A DNA stretch of 64,000 bases from Tridacna crocea (lineage: Eukaryota > Mollusca > Bivalvia > Cardiida > Cardiidae), in contig OX031068.1 in the NCBI GenBank assembly GCA_943736015.1, positions 33,290,296 through 33,354,295 on the forward strand. The letters run 5' to 3'. The notes beneath the pieces were generated by a model, which was not told the origin of the DNA, ran no database searches, and was given only the letters and a program-made list of their open reading frames with translations. The position numbers were made by a program, and so were the translations under genes. Every line of letters starts with the position of its first letter. The first letter of the stretch is position 1. Positions 21,038 to 32,359 of the stretch are shown piece after piece.

Positions 21038-21198
21038 TTAAATCTTTACAGCATGATCCTGAATTTTAAACATCCTTAGGAAATAATGGTTTGAAAAGAT
21101 TATTGGAAAAGGAGAAAATGCTGGTAACCAGCATTTCTCCCTTTCCTACAGTGTTTTCTATTCTTCCACAGCCTAATTGCATATTATATTCATCATGT
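21038..21198 (+). repeat. TTAA-hp left part
   Basis: Palindrome present with small asymmetry. It is truncated where the next copy begins at TTAA 21199. Confidence 0.72.
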
Positions 21199-21427
21199 TT
21201 AACCCATTACCACACAATCCCTACTTTTGATGACCCTGAGAAAGAAGTCTTTGGAAAAAATTGTGGGAAAAGGAGAAAATGCTGGTGACCAGCATTTTCT
21301 CCTTTTCCCACAGTGTTTTCTACCCATCCTAAACCAAATTTTAATTTTTCTGTTACCACTATGTAATCTGCAAATGCTTTCAATTTGGACTAAAAGTCTA
21401 AAATTTTCTTGTATGGTAAAGAGTTAA
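21199..21427 (+). repeat. TTAA-hp element, full length
   Basis: TTAACCCATTACC to GGTAAAGAGTTAA, centre GCTGGTGACCAGC. A right-end fragment of another copy follows at 21428-21494. Confidence 0.9.
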
Positions 21428-21661
21428 GTAGTCATCCACAAATGCTCTAGACTTACACGTAACCTAAAATTTTGTTATCTGGTAATAAGTTAAATTTGTT
21501 AAAACTTTTTTCTTTTCTTTGAAATAATCTGTGGGTTTGAGAAGAAAAGCTCCTTTCTTTTTGCGACTGTCATGATGAATTCCAATTTCCATCATGAATT
21601 CTCTATGTTTCTTTGTTGCAGTATTATTGAAATAATCCTGTTATTTTTTCCTGTCACACAG

Positions 21662-21730
21662 GAAGTGATGGAGTACCTAGACACAGATATTCTAGTGGCC
21701 ACCATGACAGAGGCATACAGGGCTTACGAG
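21662..21730 (+). CDS. ITPR-like: ITPR-like exon 9
   Basis: 23 codons, phase 0 to 0. Acceptor tgtcacacag, donor gtaaat. EVMEYLDTDILVATMTEAYR aligns with IP3R [20 protein letters not shown], the helix pair before the cytosolic helical linker to the membrane. Confidence 0.85.
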
Positions 21731-21767
21731 GTAAATATTATTTCTCAATGAATCTACCTTGGTTTTA

Positions 21768-22690
21768 TTATACCCCCCAAAACTCTGTTTGGGGGGTATA
21801 TAGCAGTCAGCTTGTCAGTCGGTCGGTCCGTCTGTCGGTCTGTAGCTTTTTGTCCGCTCTATTTCTCAAAAACTACTGGACGAATTTTATTCAAACTTCA
21901 CAGGTAAACTCAGTATCAAACAGAGATGTGAATATGAAATGTTGGTTATGGTTCATTGATTTTTCACTGAGTTATGGCCCTTTCATGAAATTTCTTGTCC
22001 GCTCTTTTTCTCATCAACTATTGGACAGATTTGGTTTAAACTACACAAATAGACTCAGTATCAAACAAAGATGTGCATACGTCTCATGGAGTTATGGCCC
22101 TTTGATGATTCTGGACAAATTTCTTTCAAACTTCATGGATAGACTTTGCACTCAGCAAAGATATGCATATCATAAATTGTTCTAAGTTAATTAAATAAAA
22201 TTTCCAAGAGCTAAGCCCTTTTTTGTCGTTCTCTTTATGACGGTGCCCTTGCTGAATTGATGAAAATAAATTACACTTTTGATAGAATACTTTTAACACA
22301 GCTGTCCGTCGGTCTGTAGCTTTTTGTCCGCTCTATTTCTCATAAACTATTGGACAAATTTTATTTAAACTTCACAGGTAGACTCAGTATCAAGCAGAGA
22401 TGTGCATATGAAATGTTGGTTATGGTTCATTGATTTTTCACTGAGTTTGCTGAATTGATGAAAATAAATTATACTTTTGATAGAATACTTTTAACACAGC
22501 TTCAAGAAGCCATTGCAAGATATTCATCATCTTCAGTGATAGCTCTGGTATAATTGACTCTCCAGTCACTTATTTTGCATTCCTGTGACATTAATCTGTT
22601 TTGTGACAAGGAGCTGTTTGGGGGTATGATCACCTTTAGTGATAGCTCTAGTTTTTTTAGTTTTTTGTTCATGTCAGTAAACAATACTGT
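21768..22690. repeat. CCCCCCAAAACTCTG hairpin / GTCGGTC element
   Basis: Opens with a CCCCCCAAA...TTTGGGGGG hairpin and TATATAG, then a GTCNGTC run, then subrepeats of TGTCCGCTCTATTTCTCA, TTCAAACTTCACAGGTA and TATGAAATGTTGG. About 196 bp is tandemly duplicated: TGCTGAATTGATGAAAATAA occurs at 22251 and 22447. GATAGCTCT marks the tail. Confidence 0.7.
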
Positions 22691-22738
22691 ACCAACTATT
22701 CCATAGTTCTTAATGAGACACACTCCTGTAAAATGGGT

Positions 22739-22917
22739 TTAACACTTTACCAAACAACATAATTTTTAGACTAGTCCAAATTGAAAGCATTTGGACATAA
22801 CAAAATGTGACCCAAATATTAAAAATTGATTTGGGAAGGGAAGAAAACATTGAAAGAAAAAGGAGAAAATTTCCCACAATGTTTTCTATAGGACCCTTTC
22901 TAAGGGTGGTTAATAAT
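22739..22917 (-). repeat. TTAA-hp element, hairpin largely lost
   Basis: AAAGGAGAAAATTTCCCACAATG shows the centre deleted. The right end is vague. Confidence 0.7.
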
Positions 22918-22929
22918 TCATTTCTGTAA

Positions 22930-23092
22930 AAGTTACGGACTCATAAAGTCCATTTTGTCTATTATAAGCAAATAATTCATGAGGTATAATGTTCCACTCA
23001 GACATGCAGAAAACTTTATTGAAGCAAATAATTTTTACCCGTGTCAGCTGTAGACTGCGCAGGCAAATCTGAGCATATATTTTTTGCAGATG
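22930..23092. repeat. CCATTTTGTCTA repeat family copy
   Basis: CATAAAGTCCATTTTGTCTA, GACATGCAGAAAACTTT and GCTGTAGACTGCGCAGGC blocks are shared with 12695-12840. Confidence 0.5.
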
Positions 23093-23094
23093 TA

Positions 23095-23323
23095 TTAACC
23101 CATTACCACACAGTCCCTACTTTTGATGACCCTGAGAAAGAAGCCTTTAGAAAATATTGTGGGAAAAGGAGAAGATGCTGGTAACCAGCATTTTCTCCTT
23201 TTCCCACAATGTTTTCTACACTTCACAAAAGAAATTTCAAATTTTCAGTCACTTTCATTTTGTCATCTGCAAATGCTTTCAATTTAGACAAGGCTGAAAT
23301 ATTGTCATTTGGTAATGAGTTAA
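23095..23323 (+). repeat. TTAA-hp element, full length
   Basis: TTAACCCATTACCACACAG to GGTAATGAGTTAA; one palindrome mismatch. Confidence 0.92.
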
Positions 23324-23712
23324 ACCCTCTTTTCATAGAGTTTGGTTCAAATATATAATTATGGGATTATTAGTTGCTCTGTCACAAAGGTGCAGAATTT
23401 AGAAAATAAGGAAGGCTCTGGTTAGGTCCTTACAGGAGATCCTTGCGGAGTATGCTTGGGTAGCTTTCAGAACCCTAGGCTAGTGCTAGTGAAATATTAG
23501 TAAACGTGAATAAGTGGTTTTTTCCATGATATTTCTGAAATACTATTGAAAATAGGGTATAACATCATTCAAATTTTGTCATTTGGTAAAGGGTTGAAAA
23601 CGAACCATTGTAAGAAAAGAAGAAAACACTCTTTATACTTTCAAAGACAGAAATTATCTTCTGGACCACTTGTAATGTGTTCTGGAAAGCACTTTCACTG
23701 TGGTCAAGTCTA
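23324..23712. other. Intron 9 stretch
   Basis: A short TTAA-hp right-end remnant at 23565-23600; the rest is unrecognised. Confidence 0.4.
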
Positions 23713-23938
23713 TTAAAGTCTTTACCACACAATCCCAACTTTTAACGATCCTGAGAGAGAAGCCTTCTGAAAACATTGTGGGAAAGGGAGAAAATGCTGG
23801 TAACCAGCATTTTCTCCTTTTCCCAAAATGTTTTCTACCCTTCCCAGAACAAATTTCCATTTTTCAGTCTCATTTATATTGTCGTCTGCAAATGCTATTT
23901 GGACAAGCCTAAAATATTGATGTTTGGTAAAGAGTTGA
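23713..23938 (+). repeat. TTAA-hp element, near full length
   Basis: Left TTAAAGTCTTTACC; right GGTAAAGAGTTGA. Confidence 0.88.
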
Positions 23939-24181
23939 GGGTAAATTCAAACTGATTTTTTTCTCTAAAACAATGCAGCAAAAACAAATACTGCAGCTGC
24001 ATCATATTTTCTTATGGATTTAACTACACAGAGTGTTTTAATTTTTTATATAATTTTAAAGATTGCCTGTAATTTGTACTACAGCAAAAGGATGAGGAAC
24101 CGTCATGAGGCCCTCTTGTTTATGATGTTAGATTGGATATAGTTCATCCCATTAATCTGCTTGGTTTAGAAATTACCTTGA

Positions 24182-24394
24182 TTAACCCTTTACCACACAA
24201 TGCTGACTAACCAGGCTGTGAAAGCCTTTGGAAAACATTGTGGGAAAGGAGAAAATTCTGGTTACCAGCATTTTCTCCTTTTTCCACATTGTTTTCTTCC
24301 GTATCAAAGAAAATTTGCAGCATTTTGAAATTGTTGCTTGCATATGCTTTCAATTTGGACAAGTAAAAAATCTTATTGTTTGGTAAAGAATTGA
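24182..24394 (+). repeat. TTAA-hp element
   Basis: Subtype with CAATGCTGACTAACC. Palindrome intact apart from one base; right end GGTAAAGAATTGA. Confidence 0.82.
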
Positions 24395-24478
24395 TATCGG
24401 TCTATGCCATTGATCTGCTTGGTTTAAAATTTAGCTTCGATTAATGTCATTTTATGCCATATTTGTTCTATTTTACAG

Positions 24479-24484
24479 GATTTT
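24479..24484 (+). CDS. ITPR-like: Candidate 6-nt microexon (Asp-Phe) of the ITPR-like gene
   Basis: The string ttttacag|GATTTT|gtaagt has a good acceptor and a consensus donor around six bases that add Asp-Phe in frame between exons 9 and 11. In vertebrate IP3R the matching spot reads ...EVEFEDGE, so DF would fit. The reading frame is equally open without it, so chance splice-like sequence cannot be excluded. Confidence 0.35.
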
Positions 24485-24537
24485 GTAAGTTTCCATTGAA
24501 ATATAGCTATCATTAGTTGTATCTTTACCTGCTTTTT

Positions 24538-25970
24538 AGCTCACCTGAGCACAACGTGCTCAAGGGGAGCTTTTAGGATCACCCGGTGTCCGTCGTGCGT
24601 CAGTGCGTCGTGCGTCGTCAACAATTCTTTAAACATCAACTCCTCCTAAACCGCTAGGCCAATTTGGACCAAACTTGGCTGGAATGTTCCTTGGGAGGTT
24701 CTCCTTAAAAATTGTTCACAGAATTTGATTCTATCAAAAACTCTGGTTGCCATGGCAACCAAATGGAATTTTTTAGCAAATTCTTTAAAAATCTTCTCCT
24801 CTGAAACCGCTGGTCGGATTTTGAAATAATTTCACAGATATGTTCCTTGGGTGACCCTTTTCAAAAATTGTTCGCGAAATTTTGATCAGTCAAAAAATGT
24901 GGCTCTGGTGAATGGGGGCTACTTGCACTATACAGAAATGAAGGAATTCTTAAAAAATCTTCTTCTCTGAAACCTCTGGTCAGATTTTAAAATAATTTCA
25001 CAGATATGTTCCTTGGGTGACCCTTTTCAAAAATTGTTCGCGAAATTTTGATCCGTCAAAAAATGTGGCTCTGGTGAATGGGGGCTTCTTGCACTATACA
25101 GAAATGAAGAAATTCTTAAAAAATCTTCTTCTCTGAAACAGCTGGTTAGATTTTGAAATAATTTCACAGACTTGTTCCTTGGGTGACCCTTTTCAAAACT
25201 TGTTTGCAAAATTTTGATTGGGTCAAGAAACATGGCTCTGGTGAATGGGGGCTACTTGCACTATACAGAAATGAAGAAATTCTTAAAAATTCTTCTTCTC
25301 TGAAACAGCTGGTTAGATTTTGAAATAATTTCACAGACTTGTTCCTTGGGTGACCCTTTTCAAAACTTGTTCGCAAAATTTTGATTGGTCAAGAAACATG
25401 GCTCTGGTGAATGGGGGCTACTTGCACTATATTGAAATGAAGAAATTCTTGAAAATTCTTCTTCTCTGAAACCCATCGTCAGATTTTAAAATAATCTGAC
25501 AGAGATGTTCCTTTGGTGATCCTTTTCAAAAGCTGTACATATAATTTTGATCCGTCAAGAAACATGGCTCTTGTGAATGGGGGCTACTTGCACTATACGG
25601 ACATGATGAAATTGTTGAAAATTCTCTTTCTCTGAAACCCCTGGTCACATTTCAAAAGAAATTTTCAAAAATGTTCCTTGGGTGACCCTTTTCAAAACTG
25701 GTTCATAAATTTTGATCCATCAAGAAAGATGGCTCTTGTGGATGAGGGCTACTTGCTCTTGTACAGAAATGAGGAATTCTTAAAAATTCTTCTTTTTGAA
25801 ACTGATGGTCAGATTTTGAAATGACTTTTACAGGTGACCTTTTGAAAATTGCTTGGCAAAATTATAAATTTGGTTCCAATGTTTCAATACCTCAGAAAAA
25901 AAAATAGACTATGGTCATCTCAAAAATTCAGGTGAGCGATCCAGGGCCATCTTGGCCCTCTTGTTGTATA
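24538..25970. repeat. AGCTCACCTGAGCAC element with ~166-bp tandem array
   Basis: Head hairpin GAGCACAACGTGCTC, then GTCCGTCGTGCGTC, then about six units of ~166 bp (starts near 24799, 24964, 25130, 25296, 25462, 25630). Units carry TTCCTTGGGTGACCCTTTTC and GGTGAATGGGGGCTACTTGC. Tail GGGCCATCTTGGCCCTCTTGTT, whose last eight bases equal the tail of the ~157-bp elements. A related tail remnant lies at 24097-24121. Confidence 0.85.
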
Positions 25971-26067
25971 ATGTGTGCATTTGTTTCCATAATAGATTAA
26001 ATCTTATTTGTTTGTGGGAAATTTGCTTGTAATTGAGAGCTTATACTACATGTAAATGTGTTCTATT

Positions 26068-26268
26068 TTAACCCTTTGCCATATGAAAAAACTTTATACT
26101 TATTCAAATTGAAAGTTTATGCAGACGAAAAATCCATTGTGACTCTGTGGACCCTTTGGAGGCAGTGAAAATGTGGGGGAAAGAGACACCAGAATTTTCT
26201 CTTGCACCCATGTTCTCTGGAGCCTTTTTTTTTCATGTCATAAATCGGGTAGTATGGTAAAGCGTTAA
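26068..26268 (-). repeat. TTAA-hp relative, diverged
   Basis: TTAACCCTTTGCCATATG and GGTAAAGCGTTAA ends with ATTCAAATTGAAAGTTTATGC inside, but no clear central palindrome. Confidence 0.6.
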
Positions 26269-26295
26269 ATCCCGGGGTGCTCTGGACTTTCTCTT

Positions 26296-26618
26296 AGCTC
26301 ACCTGAACACATGGTGCTCAAGGTAAGCTTTTGTGATTGTGCTGTGTCCATTCTTCATCATCAACTTTAATATTATAGATGTCTAATATTCATGAATCTT
26401 AGATGAAATTGAAAATGAGTCAGGTCTTTGAGAAACATTATGCATACCCTAGAAGCCAAATTTTTAGTCAAGATTTTATCTTAAAAAATTTCTAAATTTT
26501 CTTTCATCAGGTCTAAAAGTAGGTCACTCACAGATAAATCTCTTGTAACCAAATTTTGATTCTGGTGATTATCAAATAGAATGTTTTTCCTGATATGATA
26601 AACAGTTTTGAAAGTGGA
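26296..26618. repeat. AGCTCACCTGAACACATGG element, partial
   Basis: Head of the same family as 24538-25970 (AGCTCACCTGAACAC...GTGCTCAAGGTAAGCTTTTG), without the tandem array. Confidence 0.55.
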
Positions 26619-26727
26619 TTAACCCTTTAGCAAATAATCCCAACTTTTGAAGAGAAGCTTTTTGAAAAGAAATGTAGAAAAAAGGAGAAGATGCTGGTAA
26701 CCAGCATTTTCTCCTTTTTTGCTGATT
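26619..26727 (+). repeat. TTAA-hp left half
   Basis: TTAACCCTTTAGC to the palindrome (GATGCTGGTAACCAGCATT); the right side is missing. Confidence 0.72.
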
Positions 26728-27213
26728 TGTGTAGGGCCATGGTTGCCATTTATCTTTTTAATTCTGAAGAAGCCATTGCAAATTTTAAAGATTTCCTTCT
26801 AAGGACATACTGATAAACAGCATGAGTAATAGCTCAGTAGACCTGTTCAAGATTTCATGATGGAATCTTTATTTCCCCTTTCCCCCTCCCCCTGAAAAAA
26901 AAAAAAATTGCAGCCATGGGTTAAAATTTAGCAGTGGTCACTGTTACAGATCACTTACTTCTCATTAGCCAGGGAAGCAATATAATTATGGTGGTCCTAT
27001 TGTCATCGAATAACATTTATCAATAAATTTTTCTGACTCTAGCATATCTTTAATTTGTAATAATGTATGAAAAACAGTTAAACATGTAGTTTTTGTCCCA
27101 TATAGACGAGAATGAAAATGACTTATACGAGGGTAAATATTGAATGTCAACAACCCAGTTGTGAAATCCTCCATTTCGAAACCTGTTTGTTTCTAATGTC
27201 TGTTACTTACACG
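26728..27213. other. Intron stretch
   Basis: Low-complexity C/A run at about 26873-26910. Nothing else recognised. Confidence 0.4.
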
Positions 27214-27358
27214 TTAACACTTTACCACACAATTCCAAGTTTAAATTACCCTTAGAGAACAGCCTTTTGAAAATATTGTGGGAAAAGGAGAAAATGCTGG
27301 TAACCAGCATTTTCTCCTATTCCCACAAATTTTTCAACAGTATCAATATGTTCTATCA
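27214..27358 (+). repeat. TTAA-hp left half
   Basis: TTAACACTTTACCACAC with full palindrome; truncated after CAACAGTATC. Confidence 0.75.
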
Positions 27359-27368
27359 TGTCATCCAT

Positions 27369-29178
27369 AATTCACCCTTTACCAAACAATTCCTGTTTTT
27401 TACAACCCCGAGGTAGAAGCAGACAGGTTTTGGAAACATTGTTAAGAAAAGAGAAAATACTGGTACCCAAACTATACTGGTAACCAGCATTTTCTCCTTT
27501 TTATACGCCCGTTGAAAACGGGACGTATTATGGGATCACCCGTGGCGGGTGGGCGGGCGGGCGGGCGGGCGGCGTCCAGTTCTTTGTCCGGAGCATATCT
27601 CCAAAACTATACTACCTAGGGTTATGAAATTTCATGGGTGGATACATCTCATCGAGGGGGAGTGCAGTGCACAGAAATCATAACTCTTGCTCGCTTAATT
27701 TTTGAGTTATTGCCCTTTGTTGTTTTTCATATTTGAATTTTGTCCGGAGCATATCTCCAAAACTATTCTACCTAGGGTTATGAAATTTCATGGGTGGATA
27801 CATCTCATCGAGGGGGAGTGCAGTGCACAGAAATCATAACTCTTGCTCGCTTAATTTTTGAGTTATTGCCCTTTGTTGTTTTTCATACTTGAATTTTGTC
27901 CGGAGCATATCTCCAAAAGTATTCTACCTAGGGCTATGAAATTTCATGGGTGGATAGATCTCATTGAGGGGGAGTGCAGTGCACAGGAATCATAACTCTT
28001 GCTCACTTAATTTTTGAGTTATTGCCCTTTGTTATTTTTCATACTTGAATTTTGTCCGGTGAATATCTCCAAAACTATACTACCTAGGGCTATGAAATTT
28101 CATGGGTGGATAGATCTCATTGAGGGGGAGTGCAGTGCATAGGAATCATAACTCTTGCTTGCTTAATTTTTGAGTTATTGCCCTTTGTCGTTTTTCATAC
28201 TTGAATTTTGTCCGCAGCATATCTCCAAAATTATACTACCTAGGGCTATGAAATTTCATGGGTGGATAGATCTCATCAAGGGGGAGTGCAGTGCACAGGA
28301 ATCATAACTCTTGCTCACTTAATTTTTGAGTTATTGCCCTTTGTTGTTTTTCATACTTGAATTTTGTCCGCAGCATATCTTCAAAACTATATTAGCTAGG
28401 GCTATGAAATTTCATGGATGGATAAATCTCATCAAGGGGGAATGCAGTGTATAGGAATCATAACTCTTGCTCACTTAATTTTTGAGTTATTGCCCTTTGT
28501 CGTTTTTATACTTGAATTTTGTCCGAAGCATATCTCCAAAACTATACTACCTACGGTTATGAAATTTCATGGGTGGATAGATCTCACCGAGGGGGAGTGC
28601 AGTGCAAAGGAATCATAACTCTTGCTCGCTTAATTTTTGAGTTAGTGCCCTTTGTCATTTTTAATACTTTAATTTTGTCCGGTGAATATCTCCAAAACTA
28701 TACTAGCTAGGGCCATGAAATTTCATGGGTGGATAGATCTCATAGAGGGGGAGTGCAGTGCTTAGGAATCATAACTCTTGCTTGCTTAATTTTTGACTTA
28801 GTGCCCTTTGTCGTTTTTATACTTGAATTTTGTCCGCAGCATATCTCCAAAACTATACTAGCTACGGCTATGAAATTCCATGGGTGGATAGATCTCATCA
28901 AGGGGGAATGCAGTGCACAGTAATCATAACTCTTGCTCGCTTAATTTTGTAGTTAGTGCCCTTTGTCGTTTTTCATACTTGAATTTTGTCCGGTGCATGC
29001 CCCATCTTTACAACTTGGGGTAAGACGGGCGTATCTTGCGACAATTTGCCGCTCTTGTTCCACAATGTTTTCTACCCTTCAGCAAACAAATTTCAATTTT
29101 GGAGTTATGTTTATTTTGTTGTCTGCAAGTGCTTTCAATTTGGGCCAGTCTAAAATTTTGTTGTTTGGTAAGGAGTTA
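27369..29178 (+). repeat. TTAA-hp element split by a 1.56-kb tandem-repeat element
   Basis: The left part runs to CATTTTCTCCTTTT at 27500; the right part resumes CCACAATGTTTTCTACCC at 29060 and ends GGTAAGGAGTTAA. It also carries an internal partial duplication, AAACTATACTGGTAACC. Confidence 0.82.
27500..29059. repeat. Element with about nine tandem ~157-bp units, inside a TTAA-hp copy
   Basis: Same head (TATACGCCCGTTGAAAACGG, GGGATCACCCGTGG, GGGCGGGC) and tail (GACGGGCGTATCTTGCG...GCTCTTGTT) as 6131-6912, with more units. TTTTGTCCGGAGCATATCTC-type motifs recur near 27580, 27738, 27895, 28052, 28209, 28366, 28523, 28674 and 28830. Several apparent open frames here are repeat artefacts. Confidence 0.88.
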
Positions 29179-29183
29179 AATGG

Positions 29184-29240
29184 TTTTCTACAAATGCTTT
29201 CAGTGTGGACTTGCCTAAAATTTTGTTGCGTGGTTAAAAG
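29184..29240 (+). repeat. TTAA-hp right-end fragment
   Basis: CAAATGCTTTCAGTGTGGAC to TTGCGTGGTTAAAAG. Confidence 0.5.
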
Positions 29241-29443
29241 ATGAGCTAAATTGATGTTGTTCTCAATGCATGTTGTGTTAATTCTGAAATTAATTTTGTT
29301 TTATTTCAATTCTAAAAATTAATAATTTTTTGTTTCTAGTGTAGTTAAACAGTTTTGTCACATATTTGCATGCAATTCTGTCTTCTAGTCAGTGCAACTC
29401 TTTAACACCTATGGAATGGTACATTCATTTATTCAGTCTAGCC

Positions 29444-29510
29444 AGAAGCAGACAGGTTTTGGAAACATTGTTAAGAAAAGAGAAAATACAGGTACTCAAA
29501 CTATACTGGA
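29444..29510 (+). repeat. Copy of TTAA-hp segment 27415-27480
   Basis: About 66 bp from AGAAGCAGACAGGTTTTGG to AAACTATACTGG repeats with two or three mismatches, including the aberrant AAACTATACTGG. Confidence 0.8.
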
Positions 29511-30348
29511 TGTATGCCAATTCTTTTAATAATTCTTTTAATAATACTATGAATGTTAGCAAAAATAAAATGTCCAAAATTGTAGTTTAAAGAATATTTA
29601 AACAATTTAAATATGTCTTTGGGGAGATATAGATCAGTCTGCTCACCTAAGATGGATTTGCTGGACTGAAGTTATTTCATTTAAGACACTCCAAGGGTTT
29701 AAGATTTTTAAGATTTTGCATGGTTTTTATCATTAAAACCATTCACTTCTTTGACTAGTTTGACACAATTCGTTTCACTAACAATAATATTCTACAGCAT
29801 AATACTCAAGAGCTTGTCACAGATGTACTGCTTATGAAATTGATTTCACTTTTATCATTCACAATTTACTATATACCGTGCATTATTTTTCTCTCTGTAG
29901 AAAAGAATGTTAAAGGAATTTAATCGAATTTGTCTATCATTTCTTGCTTTTGTTTGGTATGGAGTAATGTGGAAAAACAGGCAAAATTGGTGCATTATAA
30001 TACATTAAAAGTTGACAAAGATATTATGCAAGGTAGCAATACAATTTAAGCCTAAACCCTATCCTTTATGACAAATTTTAGATTCTTCCTAATTAAAAGG
30101 AGCTTTGAATTCATATAAACAAACTCTCTGTCTCTTTGTAGTTCTTTAGAAAAGGGTAATAAAAAAATGCCGGTTAAACATGTCACTTCTGTGGGCTGCT
30201 TGTCTAGACAAAGTACTGTTTTTCATATTAACAAACTAAGTGCATGTATTTGCATGTTATCCCTGTAAGGAACACCAAGGTTTGCTTACCAGTCATTGAC
30301 TTATTCATGTAAATGTACAAACCATTGAATATTCATTTGGAAGATTGC
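29511..30348. other. Intron stretch without recognised elements
   Basis: AT-rich; tandem TTCTTTTAATAA-like pair at 29520-29545. No exon-like signal was convincing. Confidence 0.4.
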
Positions 30349-30575
30349 TTAACTCTTTACCACATAATCCGGACTTTTATCGACCCTGAGCCTTTTGAAA
30401 GTATTGTGGAAAAAGGAGAAAATGCTGGCAACCATCATATTCTCCTTTTTCCACAATTGTTTCTAGTCTTTCCAAAACAAATTTCAATTTTTTTGAGCCA
30501 CATTTATTTTGTTGTCAGCAAGACAGTGCTTTAATTTGGACAAGTCTGCAATATTGTAGTTTGGTAAAGAGTTAA
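30349..30575 (+). repeat. TTAA-hp element, full length
   Basis: Palindrome with several mismatches (ATCATATTCTCC). Shares TTAA 30572-30575 with the next copy. Confidence 0.83.
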
Positions 30576-30803
30576 CCCTGTAACCTTACTATTCTAAGGC
30601 TTATGAAAAAAAAAGGAACTTTTGAAAATATTGTGAGAAAAGAAGAGGATGGGGGTACACAGCATTTTCTACTTTTATGACGATGTTTTCTAGTACCTAC
30701 CAAAAAGATATTTAATTTTTTGAGTCGCATTCATTTTGTTGTGTGAAAATGTTTTCAGTTTTAGACAATACTAAAATTTTTTGCAGTTTGGTAAAGAGAT
30801 TAT
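30572..30803 (+). repeat. TTAA-hp element, old, head-to-tail with its neighbour
   Basis: TTAACCCTGTAACC start; centre GATGGGGGTACACAGC; GGTAAAGAGATTA end. Confidence 0.6.
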
Positions 30804-31043
30804 TGAAAAAGATAGTTTCACTCACTTTGATGTAAAATTACATAAGTTGTAGTTTTCAAGGGTTCTTTTTCTCTATAATTTCCCACAAAATAGTGGACAG
30901 ACTGTAGATCACAGTTGATACTTGTTCAGTCTGGTCTTCAGATCTACTTCATCTGCAAAAGCAACTTCAGTTTTCACTTTCTACTGTACGAAAAATGTTT
31001 TTAAAAAAAAATGTTGATCATCATGATTTTGAATCATTCATGC

Positions 31044-31265
31044 TTTGTGAAACGACAAAATTTTAGACTGGTCCAAATTGAAAGCACTTGCAGACGACAA
31101 AATAAACGCAACTCAAAAATTGAAAATTGTTTCTAGTTGGGTAGAAAAGATTGTGGGAAAAGGAGAAAATGCTGGTTACCAGTATTTTCTCCTTTTCCCT
31201 CAATGTTTTCAAAAGGCTTGTATCTCGGGGCCATGAAAACCAGGGATTGTTTGGTAAAGGGTTAA
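31044..31265 (-). repeat. TTAA-hp element, left tip missing
   Basis: Begins AAACGACAAAATTTTAGACTG; palindrome nearly perfect; ends GGTAAAGGGTTAA. Confidence 0.87.
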
Positions 31266-31321
31266 TGCATCTCTTAAAAGTATCAAAATAACATGAAAAG
31301 GACAGGGTCATGTTGAATTAG

Positions 31322-31402
31322 ATTGCCTGGACTGAGCAGGCTGATCCAAGATGACACTTTATGCAAATATTGGAATATCCCTTTTTGCATGTTGTAGGCC
31401 AT
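31322..31402. repeat. GATCAGCC hairpin family fragment
   Basis: GACTGAGCAGGCTGATCCAAG with GACACTTTATGCAAAT and CCCTTTTTGCATGTTG, matching the right half of 17930-18145. Confidence 0.5.
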
Positions 31403-31540
31403 TACATGCTTTTGAATAATGTTTGATCAGTCCATTTTCTGTCAGATATATTAATATTGTTGATACAATTTAGTAAAATTCCAATAATATCAAATGAATA
31501 TAAACATGTAAAATAACCAATACCATTTTAAATAGTGCTT

Positions 31541-31715
31541 TTAAGTCTTTACCACACAATCCTGACTTTTAACTACCCTGAGAAAGAGGCCTTTTCCCAC
31601 TCTGTTTTCTACCCTCCAAGAATAATTTTCAATTTTTGAGTCACATTAATTTTGTCATCTGCAAATGCTGTCAATTTGGACCAGTCTGAAATTTTGTTGT
31701 TTGGTAAAGAGTTAA
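31541..31715 (+). repeat. TTAA-hp element with palindrome excised
   Basis: GAGGCCTTTTCCCACTCTG shows a ~55-bp deletion of the hairpin; both ends are intact. Confidence 0.85.
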
Positions 31716-31963
31716 ATTGTTAGTGGCTATCTCTATGATGTGAAAATCAAAATGTATTTTGAGAAATCATGCACTATATTAATTTTGTGTTATGAAATTT
31801 GTAGATTTTAAAATTTATCTTGGTTTCATATTAATTGTGTATCTATGCAAAACATGTAAGCATGCACCTTAATATGTTGCACTGGTATATTGCTTTAAAC
31901 TTTTTCACATATTTTATTTAAAACATGTATCTTGGATCACACAGTTCACTTATATCATTTCAG

Positions 31964-32069
31964 AGCAAACAAGATGAAGATCTAGAAACACTCCTGCATA
32001 GTGTTGGGTTCCAATATTTCCATCTAATAGCCCGGAAAATGGATTTAGAACCAGAACTGAAAAAAGAAG
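31964..32069 (+). CDS. ITPR-like: ITPR-like exon 11: cytosolic helix before the membrane domain
   Basis: 35 codons plus one base. Acceptor atatcatttcag, donor gtattt. SKQDEDLETLLHSVGFQYF then HLIARKMDLEPELKKE aligns with IP3R [20 protein letters not shown]. The preceding intron is about 7.5 kb, or 10.2 kb if the 6-nt exon is not real. Confidence 0.85.
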
Positions 32070-32359
32070 GTATTTACTTGTACATGTAGTCAAACCATGT
32101 CTAATGCTAACTCAGGAATGTTCCTCTTTCTTTCAATGCAATATAGATCTAAACAATGGACAAATTCATCTATTTCCATACAAATGTCTAATCTTTTATT
32201 ATTATTATCCCCCGCCGAAGGCAGAGGGATATAGTTTTAGCCTTGTCCATCTGTCAGTGTGTTCGTCAGGGAAAATATCTCCAATACCATTAGACAGAAT
32301 TTCATGAAACTTTATACATGCATACAATTATCCATACCTCCGATATGCTTTCTTTAATC

